A DNA stretch of 64,000 nucleotides, from the NCBI RefSeq assembly GCF_014656435.1, contig NZ_BNCK01000013.1, positions 1-64,000 of the forward strand. The letters run 5' to 3'. The notes under the pieces are model-generated. The model was not told where the DNA came from and searched no databases. It saw only the letters and a program-made list of their open reading frames with translations. A program made the translations under genes and the position numbers. The stretch comes from Thalassotalea marina. Lineage in GTDB: Bacteria; Pseudomonadota; Gammaproteobacteria; Enterobacterales; Alteromonadaceae. This document shows, in pieces, positions 26,713 to 36,159 of this stretch (the first letter of the stretch is position 1; each line of letters opens with the position of its first letter).

Positions 26713-28328
26713 GCTCCTACCTTAGTGTTTGACGATACATTGACTAATCGAGCCGATTTTTTAATAGCATTGATCACCGCTTGGGCTTTTTGACGTGTTT
26801 CGTCAGCTTCCGCTTGAGGCTTTGAGTCGTAGACTACACCAGCGCCGGCTTGCACATGCGCGACATTATCTTTGACAAAGGCGCTACGAATAACGATGCA
26901 AGAATCCATATCACCTTCGCCAGTAATATAACCAACGGCACCACCATAGCTGCCACGACGTTTGCCTTCATATTGACGAATTAATTCAGTGGCGCGTACT
27001 TTTGGTGCTCCTGATAATGTACCCATGTTCATACAAGCTTGATAGGCGTGTAGGGCGTCTAAATCATCGGATAATTCGCCACATACGCGAGAAACTAAAT
27101 GCATGACATGTGAATAACGATCAGTCTTAAGTAAATCAGCCACATGACGTGTACCCGGTTTGCTAACGCGAGCGACGTCATTGCGGGCTAAATCGACCAA
27201 CATGATATGTTCTGCTAATTCTTTTTGATCTTGTCTAAGTTCAAGTTCGATTCTGCAATCTAAATCCGCGGAAAACTGACCATTGGCAGTAAAACCTCGT
27301 GGCCTTGTTCCTGCAATGGGGTATATTTCCACTTGCCTTGTTGATTGTTGATATTTTATGGCTGATTCAGGTGATGCACCAAACATGCAAAAGTCTTCAT
27401 CTTGCAGATAAAACATGTAAGGGCTAGGGTTGCTTTCTCGCAAACAAAGATATGCATTGAAAGTATCTTGGCACAATAAACTAAACGTTCTTGATGGCAC
27501 TACTTGGAAAATATCACCGGCGCGAATATGTTCCTTTAAATGTTCAACTTTTTGGCAAAATGCTTCATCGCTAATATCAGTGGCTACCACAATATCACGA
27601 GCGTGTGCTTCTTCTACTTGTGGTGGTGCAATGTCTGATTCAACAAGGTTTTTGATGTCAGATAACCGTCTAGCAATTTCAAAGTGACACTTTTGCTGAT
27701 GTTCGCCAGAAAACACATTGCCGATGACTTCACTTGAGCGTTTTTCATGGTCGATCACCACTAAGGTTTCAGCCAAATAAAACACAAAGTCAGGGCAGGT
27801 GTTTGGTCCATTATCAACCTCAGGTAAAACTTCAGCGTTAGCGATCATATCAAAAGCAAACGCGCCACCTAAAAACACGGCAAATGGATGATGGCTGTCG
27901 TTGTCGATTCGGGTAAATTGTCTTAGACCTTCAAAAGCATTAGTGGCCATTAAGCGGCTTTTTTCGTCCAAATTAATATCTACAGCAGGGAATGTTGCCG
28001 TTAATATTTTATCTTTAACTTGAATATCTGCTTTATCTTTAAGTTGTTGCTCGGCAAAAAGTAATGCTGATTCACCATTAACGGTTAATGGCGTGAAGGT
28101 AACCGTATTGCCATGACAAATTACTTTAGCGGCTGCATCAACCAATAATAAGCTTTTAAGTTGATGTTTTTTATCAATTTCAGCTGATTCCAGTAATAAA
28201 TTGTTGTGTTTGTTACCACATAGCTTTTTATATAGCGTTAGTGGATCAGGCTGATACTTTGCTTTACTGGTTAAGGTGGTCACCTTACCAATTTTTTGTA
28301 AATGTGCTGGATTTAACATAGCTTTCAT
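26709..28328 (-). CDS. trpE: Anthranilate synthase component I
   Basis: A 539-residue chorismate-utilising enzyme. The feedback-inhibition element LLESAEIDKKHQLKSLLLVD matches the Trp-binding LLES segment of enteric TrpE. C-terminal catalytic motifs include FQVVPSRTF, PIAGTRPRG, LDCRIELELRQDQKELAEH, LVDLARND and GAGVVYDS. It makes anthranilate from chorismate together with TrpG. Start at codon 1 overlaps the DAHP synthase stop by 4 bases. Confidence 0.97.
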   Translation of the reverse strand: MKAMLNPAHLQKIGKVTTLTSKAKYQPDPLTLYKKLCGNKHNNLLLESAEIDKKHQLKSLLLVDAAAKVICHGNTVTFTPLTVNGESALLFAEQQLKDKADIQVKDKILTATFPAVDINLDEKSRLMATNAFEGLRQFTRIDNDSHHPFAVFLGGAFAFDMIANAEVLPEVDNGPNTCPDFVFYLAETLVVIDHEKRSSEVIGNVFSGEHQQKCHFEIARRLSDIKNLVESDIAPPQVEEAHARDIVVATDISDEAFCQKVEHLKEHIRAGDIFQVVPSRTFSLLCQDTFNAYLCLRESNPSPYMFYLQDEDFCMFGASPESAIKYQQSTRQVEIYPIAGTRPRGFTANGQFSADLDCRIELELRQDQKELAEHIMLVDLARNDVARVSKPGTRHVADLLKTDRYSHVMHLVSRVCGELSDDLDALHAYQACMNMGTLSGAPKVRATELIRQYEGKRRGSYGGAVGYITGEGDMDSCIVIRSAFVKDNVAHVQAGAGVVYDSKPQAEADETRQKAQAVINAIKKSARLVNVSSNTKVGA

Positions 28329-29341
28329 AATGATTTACCTGTTGCAGCAACAAAAGGTTTAATGTCAGCCATCAAAGTCGCAAAGTCATCGGCGGTTAAG
28401 GCTTGGTGGCCATCAGATAATGCTTCTTTAGGATTGAGGTGGGTCTCAACAATAATACCGTCAGCACCTACTGCAACCGATGCTCTTGAAAGAGGGTTAA
28501 TTAACGATTTAACACCGGTGCCGTGTGACGGGTCAACAAGCACAGGCAAATGCGTTTTTTGTTTTAAATAGGCAACGGCATTTAAATCTAATGTATTGCG
28601 GGTTGCTGTTTCAAACGTGCGAATGCCGCGTTCACACAAAATAACATTAGGATTACCGGCATTAATAATATATTCCGCCGCCAACAATAATTCTTCTATG
28701 GTAGCGCTCATGCCTCGTTTTAGTAATACGGCTTTGTCTGATTGCTCTCCAACGGCTTCAAGTAAACGAAAGTTTTGCATATTACGGGCGCCAATTTGAT
28801 AACAGTCGATGTAATCATGCATTAATTTAGCGTCATTAGGATCGATAATTTCGGAAACGATTTTAAGGCCAAATTCCTCTCTTGCCGCTTTTAGTAGCTC
28901 TAACCCCTCAACACCTAACCCCTGAAATGAATAGGGACTAGTGCGTGGTTTAAAGGCGCCGCCTCGCAGCATAGTAATGCCTTGTTGTTTGAGCATTTGA
29001 CTAATACCAAAGAGCTGCTCTTCACTTTCTACAGAACAAGGGCCTGCAATAACGGAAAAAGTATTGCCACCAACTTTAACTCCACCTACTGATATTACAG
29101 AGTCGTGAGCCTGTAGCTCTCGGCTAACAAGTTTGTATGGGCTTAGAATAGGTTTGATTTCATCAACCATAGGGTAGGCGTCTAAGTGAAGTTGACGAAG
29201 CACTCGTTCGTCACCTAATGCGCCTAATACGGTGCGTTCAACACCTGGCATATAGAGAGGCTTTAAGCCAAGACTGGCAATTTTATCTAATATTTCGTTA
29301 GCATCCTGTTCAGATGCTTCTGCTTTTAACACAATTATCAT
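28325..29341 (-). CDS. aroF: 3-deoxy-7-phosphoheptulonate (DAHP) synthase, type I-beta, first gene of the trp operon
   Basis: A 338-residue DAHP synthase, first committed step of the shikimate pathway (PEP + erythrose 4-phosphate). Residues 1-~75 (MIIVLKAEASEQDANEILDKI) are the ferredoxin-like regulatory domain of the I-beta class found in Thermotoga and Bacillus-type enzymes; the catalytic barrel follows (FSVIAGPCSVES, LRGGAFKPRTSPYSF, VDPSHGTG). This differs from the enteric AroF/G/H class. It is the first gene after the trp attenuator and its stop overlaps the trpE start, so its expression should follow Trp supply. The regulatory ligand is unknown. Confidence 0.93.
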   Translation of the reverse strand: MIIVLKAEASEQDANEILDKIASLGLKPLYMPGVERTVLGALGDERVLRQLHLDAYPMVDEIKPILSPYKLVSRELQAHDSVISVGGVKVGGNTFSVIAGPCSVESEEQLFGISQMLKQQGITMLRGGAFKPRTSPYSFQGLGVEGLELLKAAREEFGLKIVSEIIDPNDAKLMHDYIDCYQIGARNMQNFRLLEAVGEQSDKAVLLKRGMSATIEELLLAAEYIINAGNPNVILCERGIRTFETATRNTLDLNAVAYLKQKTHLPVLVDPSHGTGVKSLINPLSRASVAVGADGIIVETHLNPKEALSDGHQALTADDFATLMADIKPFVAATGKSL

Positions 29342-29466
29342 TTTTAAATTCCTAATTTATATAATACAAGGGTCAACCGGCGTAAATTGGCTGAAGCCAC
29401 CAGATAAACCAACTTTTTACTTTCGTTGTTAACATGAATGTTCTCTTAAGTTTTTGAGCCATAAAA

Positions 29467-29500
29467 TGAAAAACCCGCTTAGCGTAACTATGCGGGTCTT
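29467..29500 (-). terminator. trp operon attenuator terminator
   Basis: On the minus strand acccgc (29497-29492) pairs with gcgggt (29478-29473), followed by a run of T (29473-29469). It lies between the leader peptide and the DAHP synthase gene, where a 3:4 attenuation terminator is expected. Confidence 0.85.
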
Positions 29501-29599
29501 TCGAAAAATTTTTTGCAAATAATAGCAAACGATCACAACCCACTATGTTGAGTTATGCCACCACCAAATGTTTGTTAATGTAGTTTTCATTGTTTTCAT
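29473..29599 (-). promoter_or_regulatory. trp attenuation leader (segments 1 to 4)
   Basis: Minus-strand pairing options: segment 1 aactca (29554-29549) with segment 2 tgggtt (29542-29537); segment 2 gtgggt (29543-29538) with segment 3 acccgc (29497-29492, one G-U pair); segment 3 with segment 4 gcgggt (29478-29473). Segment 1 lies just after the three Trp codons, so a ribosome stalled there would cover it and release segment 2 to form the antiterminator. Pairings were found by eye and are short (6 bp each). Confidence 0.75.
29543..29599 (-). CDS. trpL: trp operon leader peptide
   Basis: An 18-codon frame on the minus strand: MKTMKTTLTNIWWWHNST. Three consecutive Trp codons (29566-29558) sit just before the 1:2 pairing region and about 60 bases before the terminator stem, the hallmark of transcription attenuation by Trp-tRNA supply. 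A second in-frame ATG three codons in is an alternative start. No strong ribosome site is visible, which lowers confidence in the exact start but not in the Trp-codon block. Confidence 0.85.
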   Translation of the reverse strand: MKTMKTTLTNIWWWHNST

Positions 29600-29607
29600 G
29601 ATTTTGA

Positions 29608-29636
29608 TTGGCTAATTGCCGTTTCCCATTTACAAT
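29608..29636 (+). promoter_or_regulatory. Probable sigma70 promoter for rnm
   Basis: ttggct (29608-29613) and tacaat (29631-29636) with a 17-base spacer, about 35 bases before the rnm start codon. Confidence 0.45.
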
Positions 29637-29671
29637 GCGTTTGCTAAAAATCCCCTATAGAAGAACCCATT

Positions 29672-30544
29672 ATGCCATTAAAGTCAACCGATAATTTTAC
29701 CGAAATGTTTAATGGGCGAGTTGACTTACACAGCCACACTAACTGTTCCGACGGTGGCTTAACTCCTCAAGAGTTGATTGAACGGGCGGTTAACTTTCAA
29801 ATTGATGTTTTAGCCATCACAGATCACGACACAACCGCTGGCTTGGATATCGCAGAAAGTTATATTAAAGACAAAAATTATCCGATTACTTTAGTGGACG
29901 GCATCGAAATTTCTACCCGTTGGCACAATTTTGAAATCCACATTGTTGGTTTAAATATCAACAAAGATAGTGATGAATTAAAACGCTTGGTTGCCTCGCA
30001 ACAAGCATCACGAGAACAAAGAGCGATTGATATCGGTAATAAGTTAACAAAATGTGGTTTTGATTGGGCATACGAAAAAGCAAAAGGCTTAGCGGGTGAA
30101 GGCTCTATAACCAGAGCACATTTTGCTAAAGCTCTATATCAACATGGAGTGGTAAATAATCTACAAGCGGCGTTTGACAAATATATTGGTAAGGGTAAAA
30201 GAGCTTACGTAAAACCTAATTGGTGTGATATTCAAACGGCGATAGCCGTTATCCATCAATCAGGTGGGACAGCTGTGATGGCGCACCCCATTCGATATGA
30301 CATGACCACGAAATGGTTACGTAAACTGGTAATAGAATTTAAACAAGCGGGCGGTGATGGTTTAGAAATTGTTTTACCACAAATGAATAACCAACAGCGG
30401 GATTTAATGCTAAGCTTTTGTTTAGAATATGAATTACATGCGTCCTTAGGATCTGATTTTCATTATCCAAGTAAATGGTCAGATTTGGGGCGTAATCTCG
30501 TCTTACCCGAAAAATCAACGCCCATCTGGACGTTGTGGCAATAA
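29672..30544 (+). CDS. rnm: PHP-domain 5' exoribonuclease RNase AM (YciV/TrpH)
   Basis: A 290-residue PHP phosphoesterase. Metal-binding motifs: DLHSHTNCSDGG near the N-terminus, AITDHDTTAGL, VDGIEIST, MAHPIRY and LGSDFHYP. The E. coli homologue, also beside the trp operon, trims 5' ends of rRNAs, and related proteins hydrolyse 3',5'-nucleotide bisphosphates. It is divergent from trpL and leads the rnm-yciO-scpA-scpB-rluB block, a conserved gammaproteobacterial order. Confidence 0.93.
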   Translation: MPLKSTDNFTEMFNGRVDLHSHTNCSDGGLTPQELIERAVNFQIDVLAITDHDTTAGLDIAESYIKDKNYPITLVDGIEISTRWHNFEIHIVGLNINKDSDELKRLVASQQASREQRAIDIGNKLTKCGFDWAYEKAKGLAGEGSITRAHFAKALYQHGVVNNLQAAFDKYIGKGKRAYVKPNWCDIQTAIAVIHQSGGTAVMAHPIRYDMTTKWLRKLVIEFKQAGGDGLEIVLPQMNNQQRDLMLSFCLEYELHASLGSDFHYPSKWSDLGRNLVLPEKSTPIWTLWQ

Positions 30545-30583
30545 AACTACGTTTATTGTCATTTTTAATGTGAAGGAATTGCT

Positions 30584-31204
30584 ATGAGTCAATTTTTCTA
30601 CGTGCATCCTGATAACCCGCAGGGGCGTTTGATGAAGCAAGCTGCTGATATTGTTAAAAATGGCGGCGTAATTGTTTATCCGACCGATTCTGGATATGCC
30701 CTTGGTTGCCATATTGGCGATAAAAAGGCTCTTGATCGTATTTGTCGCATTCGTAACATTGATAAAGATCACAACTTTACCTTAGTGTGTCGTGACTTAT
30801 CCGAATTGTCAGAATACGCCAGAGTAGATAATACAGCCTTTCGTTTGTTGAAAAACAACACTCCTGGTGCCTACACCTTTATTTTTAAAGCAAGTAAAGA
30901 AGTGCCAAAACGTTTAATGAACCCTAAAAAGCGCACCATTGGTATTCGCGTGCCTAATAATAATATCGCGCAAGCTTTACTAGCAGCATTAGAAGAGCCC
31001 CTTATGTCGACGACGCTCATTATGCCGGGTAAAGAGTTTGCAGAATATGATCCAGAAATAATACGTGATGATCTTGAACACCAAGTTGATTTAATCATTC
31101 ATGGCGGACACTTAGGTGAAAAGCCTACCACTGTGGTTGATTTCTCTGAAGGTGATGGAGAAGTTATTCGTGTTGGTGAAGGCGACCCTACGCCGTTTGA
31201 ATAG
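30584..31204 (+). CDS. yciO: L-threonylcarbamoyladenylate synthase-like protein (YciO)
   Basis: A 206-residue YrdC/Sua5-fold protein. Visible: GGVIVYPTDSGYALGCHIGDKKAL at residues ~26-50, the KxR-type ligand region ICRIRNIDKDHNFTLVCRDLSEL, and TIGIRVPNN. YciO is the paralogue of TsaC, which makes threonylcarbamoyl-AMP for the t6A modification of tRNA; YciO itself is weakly active and its role is unsettled. Gene order matches the conserved block. Confidence 0.9.
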   Translation: MSQFFYVHPDNPQGRLMKQAADIVKNGGVIVYPTDSGYALGCHIGDKKALDRICRIRNIDKDHNFTLVCRDLSELSEYARVDNTAFRLLKNNTPGAYTFIFKASKEVPKRLMNPKKRTIGIRVPNNNIAQALLAALEEPLMSTTLIMPGKEFAEYDPEIIRDDLEHQVDLIIHGGHLGEKPTTVVDFSEGDGEVIRVGEGDPTPFE

Positions 31205-31221
31205 CAGCAGAGCATTGCATC

Positions 31222-32061
31222 ATGGCAGACTTTCAAAATCCTAGTTTAGGAGAGATGCAACAACAGTCGTTGCCACTAGCCTTTATTCGTGGCGAAGCCA
31301 TGGTAGAGAAACCACAAGATCTCTTTATTCCACCTGATGCGCTTAAAGTGATCCTTGAAGCATTTGAAGGGCCACTTGATTTATTACTGTATTTGATTAA
31401 AAAACAAAAGTTCGACATTTTAGACTTACCAATTGCCCCCATTACTGAGCAGTACATGCAATATGTTGAGTTGATGAAAGACCTCAATATGGAGTTGGCG
31501 GCTGAATACCTAGTCATGGCCTCAATTCTTGCTGAAATTAAATCACGCCTTTTGTTACCAAAACAACAAGTTGAAGAAGTAGAAGACGATCCTCGCGCTG
31601 AACTAATTCGTCGTTTGCAAGAATATGAAATGTACAAACAAGCGGCTGAAGATCTTGACCAATTACCAAGACTTGATAGAGATGTATTTGTTGTCGAGTT
31701 GCCGTTAGCAGATGTTGATAACTTGGTTGAAAATCATCCTGATGTTGAATTAAAAGAATTAGTGTTGGCATTTCAAGATGTACTTAAACGCAGTCAAGCC
31801 TTTGAACATCATCATATTACACGAGAGTCTTTATCAACCCGCGAACGCATGTCACAAATTTTAACTCAATTAGGGCAACTTGAAGAAAAAAGCTTTCTGC
31901 CATTTAGTCAATTGTTTGAGGTTAGCGAGGGTAAACACGGCGTTGTAGTTACGTTTTTAGCTATGTTAGAGTTAATCAAGGAACTGTTGATTGAGTGTCA
32001 ACAAGCGTCAGTATTTGGTGAAATTCATCTGAGATTAAAACAAAATTTACAAGCGGTTTAA
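31222..32061 (+). CDS. scpA: Segregation and condensation protein A (kleisin)
   Basis: A 279-residue kleisin that bridges SMC heads with ScpB. The N-terminal SMC-neck-binding region is FEGPLDLLLYLIKKQKFDILDLPIAPITEQY; the C-terminal winged helix contains FLAMLELIKELLIE. The start at 31222 is taken because the N-terminal QQSLPLAFIRGEA segment is shared with related gammaproteobacterial ScpA proteins; later ATGs exist at 31255 and 31300. Six bases before scpB. Confidence 0.93.
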   Translation: MADFQNPSLGEMQQQSLPLAFIRGEAMVEKPQDLFIPPDALKVILEAFEGPLDLLLYLIKKQKFDILDLPIAPITEQYMQYVELMKDLNMELAAEYLVMASILAEIKSRLLLPKQQVEEVEDDPRAELIRRLQEYEMYKQAAEDLDQLPRLDRDVFVVELPLADVDNLVENHPDVELKELVLAFQDVLKRSQAFEHHHITRESLSTRERMSQILTQLGQLEEKSFLPFSQLFEVSEGKHGVVVTFLAMLELIKELLIECQQASVFGEIHLRLKQNLQAV

Positions 32062-32067
32062 GCGGGT

Positions 32068-32664
32068 ATGAACAGTTCAGAGATCAAAAACTTAATTGAA
32101 GCAGCTATTTTTACAGCCGACAAACCATTGTCAATTAGCCGAATCAAATCGCAATCACTGGCGGGCATAAAAGTCACCACATCAACTATTTTGAGTATTA
32201 TTGACGAGCTTAAAAATGACTATGCTAAGCGCGGTGTCAATTTAGTTGAGGTCAATACTGGCTTTCGTTTTCAGGCAAATGAAAAAGTCAGTGAACATCT
32301 AGCCGAAGTGACCAAAGAAAAACCAGCAAAGTATTCTCGCGCTATTTTAGAAACCTTGTCGCTTATCGCTTATAAACAGCCGATTACTCGTAGCGAAATT
32401 GAAGATCTTCGAGGTGTCGCAGTCAGCAGTCATATCATGAAAACCTTACAAGAAAGAGACTGGATTAAAACTGTAGGGCACAAAGAGGTGCCTGGTAGGC
32501 CTGCGCTATACGCAACAACAGGGCAATTTCTTGATTACTTTTCACTCAAATCGTTGAAACAGTTACCACAATTAATGCCAGTTGCAGATTCTACTATCAT
32601 GGATGATGCGATGCAGGATATAATAGCCGACCAAATAACCTTGAAAAATGAGGCAGAGACTTAG
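32068..32664 (+). CDS. scpB: Segregation and condensation protein B
   Basis: A 198-residue protein of two winged-helix domains. Signatures: IEAAIFTADKPLS at the N-terminus, VNTGFRFQANEKVSEHLAEV, LSLIAYKQPITRSEIEDLRGV, and GRPALYATTGQFLDYF. It dimerises and binds ScpA in the SMC-ScpAB chromosome-organising complex, which raises the expectation of an SMC protein in place of MukBEF elsewhere in the genome (inference). Confidence 0.95.
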   Translation: MNSSEIKNLIEAAIFTADKPLSISRIKSQSLAGIKVTTSTILSIIDELKNDYAKRGVNLVEVNTGFRFQANEKVSEHLAEVTKEKPAKYSRAILETLSLIAYKQPITRSEIEDLRGVAVSSHIMKTLQERDWIKTVGHKEVPGRPALYATTGQFLDYFSLKSLKQLPQLMPVADSTIMDDAMQDIIADQITLKNEAET

Positions 32665-32711
32665 CCATTTTGAACTAAAATGGGAATGTTACTGCCGACG
32701 AGAAATAACCT

Positions 32712-33575
32712 ATGTCTGAGAAATTACAAAAAGTCTTAGCGAGAGCGGGCAAAGGGTCACGCCGCGAAATGGAAGCCATGATAAGCGCTGGCCGAGTAAG
32801 TGTAGATGGCAAGGTAGCCAAATTGGGCGATCGAGTTGAAGGCTCAGAACAAATCCGACTAGACGGTCATTCAGTTAATGTTCAAGCTGCCGAGCAGGAA
32901 GTTTGTCGTATTTTAATGTACAACAAGCCTGAAGGCGAAATGTGTACAAGAAAAGATCCAGAAGGCAGGCCTACAGTATTTGATCGTTTACCTCCACTGG
33001 AATCAGGTCGTTGGATAGCGGTTGGTCGTTTAGATATCAATACGCAAGGCATGTTATTATTCACCACAGATGGTGAACTTGCCAATCGTCTAATGCACCC
33101 GTCACGTAAAGTTGAACGTGAATATGCGGTGCGTGTATTTGGCGAAGTTGACGATGCTATGTTAAAACGCTTAAAAGATGGTGTTAAGCTTGAGGATGGT
33201 CCAGCGAAATTCCAACAGATCTTTTATCGTGGTGGTGAAGGTCGCAATCATTGGTTTCATGTGGTCATTTCTGAAGGTCGTAACCGTGAAGTAAGACGAC
33301 TTTGGGAAAGCCAAGATGTGCAAGTAAGTCGACTTATCCGCGTAAGGTATGGCGATTTAGAATTAAGACGTCAGTTGCCACTGGGGGGTTGGATTGAGTT
33401 ACCGCTCAACGAGGTCAACTACTACAGAAAGTTAGTTGATTTAAAATTTGAAGATAAAACCAAAGTTAAGGTTGATGATAAAGCAATTGATAATGCTAAA
33501 GCACGTCGCATTCGTCGCAGTGTTAAAAAACATCACCAACGAACAATAAAACAAACAAGACGACGCAGAAGTTAA
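32712..33575 (+). CDS. rluB: 23S rRNA pseudouridine-2605 synthase
   Basis: A 287-residue RluB-type enzyme. An N-terminal S4 domain ([22 protein letters not shown]) is followed by the RsuA-family catalytic core with [26 protein letters not shown], whose first Asp is the nucleophile, and [12 protein letters not shown]. The basic C-terminal tail ([24 protein letters not shown]) may help bind rRNA. It follows scpB in the conserved order. Confidence 0.94.
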   Translation: MSEKLQKVLARAGKGSRREMEAMISAGRVSVDGKVAKLGDRVEGSEQIRLDGHSVNVQAAEQEVCRILMYNKPEGEMCTRKDPEGRPTVFDRLPPLESGRWIAVGRLDINTQGMLLFTTDGELANRLMHPSRKVEREYAVRVFGEVDDAMLKRLKDGVKLEDGPAKFQQIFYRGGEGRNHWFHVVISEGRNREVRRLWESQDVQVSRLIRVRYGDLELRRQLPLGGWIELPLNEVNYYRKLVDLKFEDKTKVKVDDKAIDNAKARRIRRSVKKHHQRTIKQTRRRRS

Positions 33576-33588
33576 TCTGCGTTTCTCC
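33563..33588 (+). terminator. Possible terminator overlapping the rluB stop codon
   Basis: acgcaga (33563-33569) / tctgcgt (33576-33582) followed by ttctccc. The stem includes the end of rluB; the T tract is short. Confidence 0.4.
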
Positions 33589-33616
33589 CTTAGAGCAAAC
33601 AATAATGAGTGGTTGA

Positions 33617-34756
33617 GTGAAAGAACATTTCATATCAGATGAACAAGCATTAATAGATATTTGCCAATATTTTTCCAAGCAAAAAGTGTTAGCAGTGGAT
33701 ACTGAATTTGTACGCACTCGCACTTTTTATCCAAAACTTGGCTTAATTCAAGTGAGTGATGGTGAGCAAGTCGTGCTCATTGATCCTTTAACTATTGACG
33801 ACCTCACACCATTTTGGGATCTCATCAATAATCCTGATATCACTAAAGTGCTTCATGCATGTTCAGAAGATATTGAGATATTTATTCAACAAGGGAAGTG
33901 CAACCCCAAAGGTGTTATTGATAGCCAAATCGTGATGAGCTTTCTAGGTCATGGATTATCCCTTGGTTATGCCAATATGGTAGAACACTACCTTGGTTTA
34001 TCATTGGATAAATCTGACTCTCGTACCGACTGGACCAAGCGTCCTCTAAGTGAGAGCCAAATGGAATACGCCAAAGCAGATGTTATTCATTTGGTGCAGT
34101 TATTCCCACGATTAATGGCCGACCTTGAAAAAACGCAATGGCAACATGCTGTGATGGAAGAAACACAGTTGCTAATTAACAAAAAGATGCAAACGGTGGA
34201 TATAGAAACGCTTTATACGCAAGTGAAAATGGCGTGGAAGCTTCAACCTTCACAACTTAACAACTTAAAGTTTTTAGCAAAATGGCGCTTTGAACAAGCA
34301 ACGTCGCGCGATTTACCACTAAGTTTTGTTGCCAAAGATGCAACATTAACCGCTTGCGCACAATATGCGCCTATTAGTATTGGTGCTATGGCTAGGTTGA
34401 ATGGCGTTGATACACTCGATGTGCGCCATCGTGGTAAAAATATTTTGTCGGTGTTAAGACAAGCAGCAAAAGTAACTGAAAGCGACTTCCCTCAGCGAAT
34501 TAAACGCATTGATGCATATCCCGGCTATAAACAAAACTACAAAAAAATTAAAGAGTTTGTTGGCGCTACTTCGAGCAAGCTAGATCTGCCAGCCGAAAAC
34601 TTAGCATCTAAAAAACAGATCAACCAATTTATGTCTTGGTATTATAAACAAAACACCATAGAGAAAGATGTTGAGTTGTTATCTGGTTGGCGTTTTGCCA
34701 TTGTAGGTGAAGCTTTAATTGCGTCAGCCAAACTGCAATTTGCAAACTTATCTTAG
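33617..34756 (+). CDS. rnd: Ribonuclease D
   Basis: A 379-residue 3'-5' exoribonuclease involved in tRNA 3' maturation. DEDD motifs: VDTEFVRTRTFYPKLGLIQV (exo I), HACSEDIEIF (exo II) and a Tyr-containing exo III region MEYAKADVIHLVQLF; an HRDC domain follows (~210-290). Start codon is GTG at 33617; an ATG twelve bases upstream runs into a stop within three codons. Normal length. Confidence 0.94.
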   Translation: MKEHFISDEQALIDICQYFSKQKVLAVDTEFVRTRTFYPKLGLIQVSDGEQVVLIDPLTIDDLTPFWDLINNPDITKVLHACSEDIEIFIQQGKCNPKGVIDSQIVMSFLGHGLSLGYANMVEHYLGLSLDKSDSRTDWTKRPLSESQMEYAKADVIHLVQLFPRLMADLEKTQWQHAVMEETQLLINKKMQTVDIETLYTQVKMAWKLQPSQLNNLKFLAKWRFEQATSRDLPLSFVAKDATLTACAQYAPISIGAMARLNGVDTLDVRHRGKNILSVLRQAAKVTESDFPQRIKRIDAYPGYKQNYKKIKEFVGATSSKLDLPAENLASKKQINQFMSWYYKQNTIEKDVELLSGWRFAIVGEALIASAKLQFANLS

Positions 34757-34800
34757 TTACAATTGAATTAACCGTTAATGAAAAGCTAAAGAGATTAACT

Positions 34801-35106
34801 ATGTTATGTGCTGTATATAAGAGTGCCAAAAAAGAGAGCACTTTTCTTTATGTTAAACAACGCGACAACTTTTCTGACGTACCTGAGACATTGATGTCTA
34901 TGTTTGGTACACCAACCTTAGTTACAGTGATTAATCTTGCTTCGCGTAATAAATTAGCCATCGCCAACATTGATAAAGTTAAACAAGAATTAACTGATAA
35001 TGGCTTTTATCTGCAACTTCCGCCACCTAAAGAAGATTTACTTGCTGAGCACAAAGCAGCGATGAAGCAGGAAGGAAAACAAGATAAAGGAGATGACTCA
35101 GTTTAA
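34801..35106 (+). CDS. YcgL-domain protein
   Basis: A 101-residue protein matching the YcgL family (MLCAVYKSAKKESTFLYV, LMSMFGTPTLVTVINLASRNKLAIANIDKV, GFYLQLPPP). Function unknown; usually beside rnd in gammaproteobacteria, as here. A Lys/Asp-rich tail follows. Its stop overlaps the next start codon by one base. Confidence 0.9.
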   Translation: MLCAVYKSAKKESTFLYVKQRDNFSDVPETLMSMFGTPTLVTVINLASRNKLAIANIDKVKQELTDNGFYLQLPPPKEDLLAEHKAAMKQEGKQDKGDDSV

Positions 35107-36134
35107 TGAAAAAGATACTACTGTCGTTGGGCTTTATTGCTTTTACTAGCCCACTATTTTCTATTGAAGCCAAAGAGCTCACAGACGAAGGCTTTAAGAA
35201 CTATGTTCAAGCGTTAAAAAAAGAAGCGCTGGCAAAAGGTTTTTCACAAGCAACTGTAAACCAAGCATTTAGCCAACCAAAGTTATATAGACGTGCGGTA
35301 AAAGCAGATCGAAACCAACCCGAACGTGTAGAAACACTTGATACCTATTTACCAAAACGTTTGCCGCAATGGAAAGTTGATAGGGCACGTGCTCGCTATA
35401 AAGAACATGAAGCTTTGTTAAAACAAATAGAAGCTAAATATGGAGTTCAACCAAGATTTATTATTGCGCTTTGGGGCGTAGAAACTAATTTTGGCAAGAT
35501 AACTGGCAATTTTAATGTTGTATCAGCTTTGAGCACATTAGCCTACGAAGGGCGTCGCGAAGCATTTTTCAAGAAAGAACTGTGGGCTGCATTGCAAATT
35601 CTAGAAGAAGGACATATTGACGCAGACAATATGAAAGGTTCATGGGCAGGTGCAATGGGACAAAACCAATTTATGCCAACCTCTTTTTTAACCTTTGCCG
35701 TTGATGGTGACGGTGATGGCAAAAAAGACATTTGGACAAATACGGCTGACGTGTTTGCTTCTATTGCCAATTATCTATCTAAAGAGGGATGGAATGGCGG
35801 CTTCACATGGGGTCGGCAAGTAAAGCTACCTGAAAACTTTGATCACCAACTCGCGATGAATTTATCGGGTGGAAAGCGCAAGTGGCAAGCAGACTGGAAA
35901 ACGAAGCGTAAAACTTTGGCTCAGTGGCAAGCTTTGGGTATTCGACGAGCTGATGGCACAGATTTACCTGCTGTTGATATTAAAGCTGCGCTAGTTTACC
36001 CTGATGATGAAAATGGTCGTGTATATTTGGCCTACAATAACTATAAAAGTTTGATGCACTGGAATTGGTCTCTGTATTTTGTAAGTTCAGTAGGACACTT
36101 GTCGGATCGCATTAAGTTTCCTCCTATTAAATAG
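35106..36134 (+). CDS. Lytic murein transglycosylase, MltB-like
   Basis: A 342-residue exported protein with a signal peptide (MKKILLSLGFIAFTSPLFSIEA). The GH103-type core shows the catalytic Glu in ALWGVETNFGKITG, then SWAGAMGQNQFMPTSFL and DIWTNTADVFASIANYL. It cleaves peptidoglycan glycan strands, forming 1,6-anhydro ends. There is no lipobox, so it is probably soluble in the periplasm, unlike lipoprotein MltB. Overlaps ycgL by one base. Confidence 0.92.
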   Translation: MKKILLSLGFIAFTSPLFSIEAKELTDEGFKNYVQALKKEALAKGFSQATVNQAFSQPKLYRRAVKADRNQPERVETLDTYLPKRLPQWKVDRARARYKEHEALLKQIEAKYGVQPRFIIALWGVETNFGKITGNFNVVSALSTLAYEGRREAFFKKELWAALQILEEGHIDADNMKGSWAGAMGQNQFMPTSFLTFAVDGDGDGKKDIWTNTADVFASIANYLSKEGWNGGFTWGRQVKLPENFDHQLAMNLSGGKRKWQADWKTKRKTLAQWQALGIRRADGTDLPAVDIKAALVYPDDENGRVYLAYNNYKSLMHWNWSLYFVSSVGHLSDRIKFPPIK

Positions 36135-36159
36135 ACAAGGTAAATGGTAGGGAGAAATT

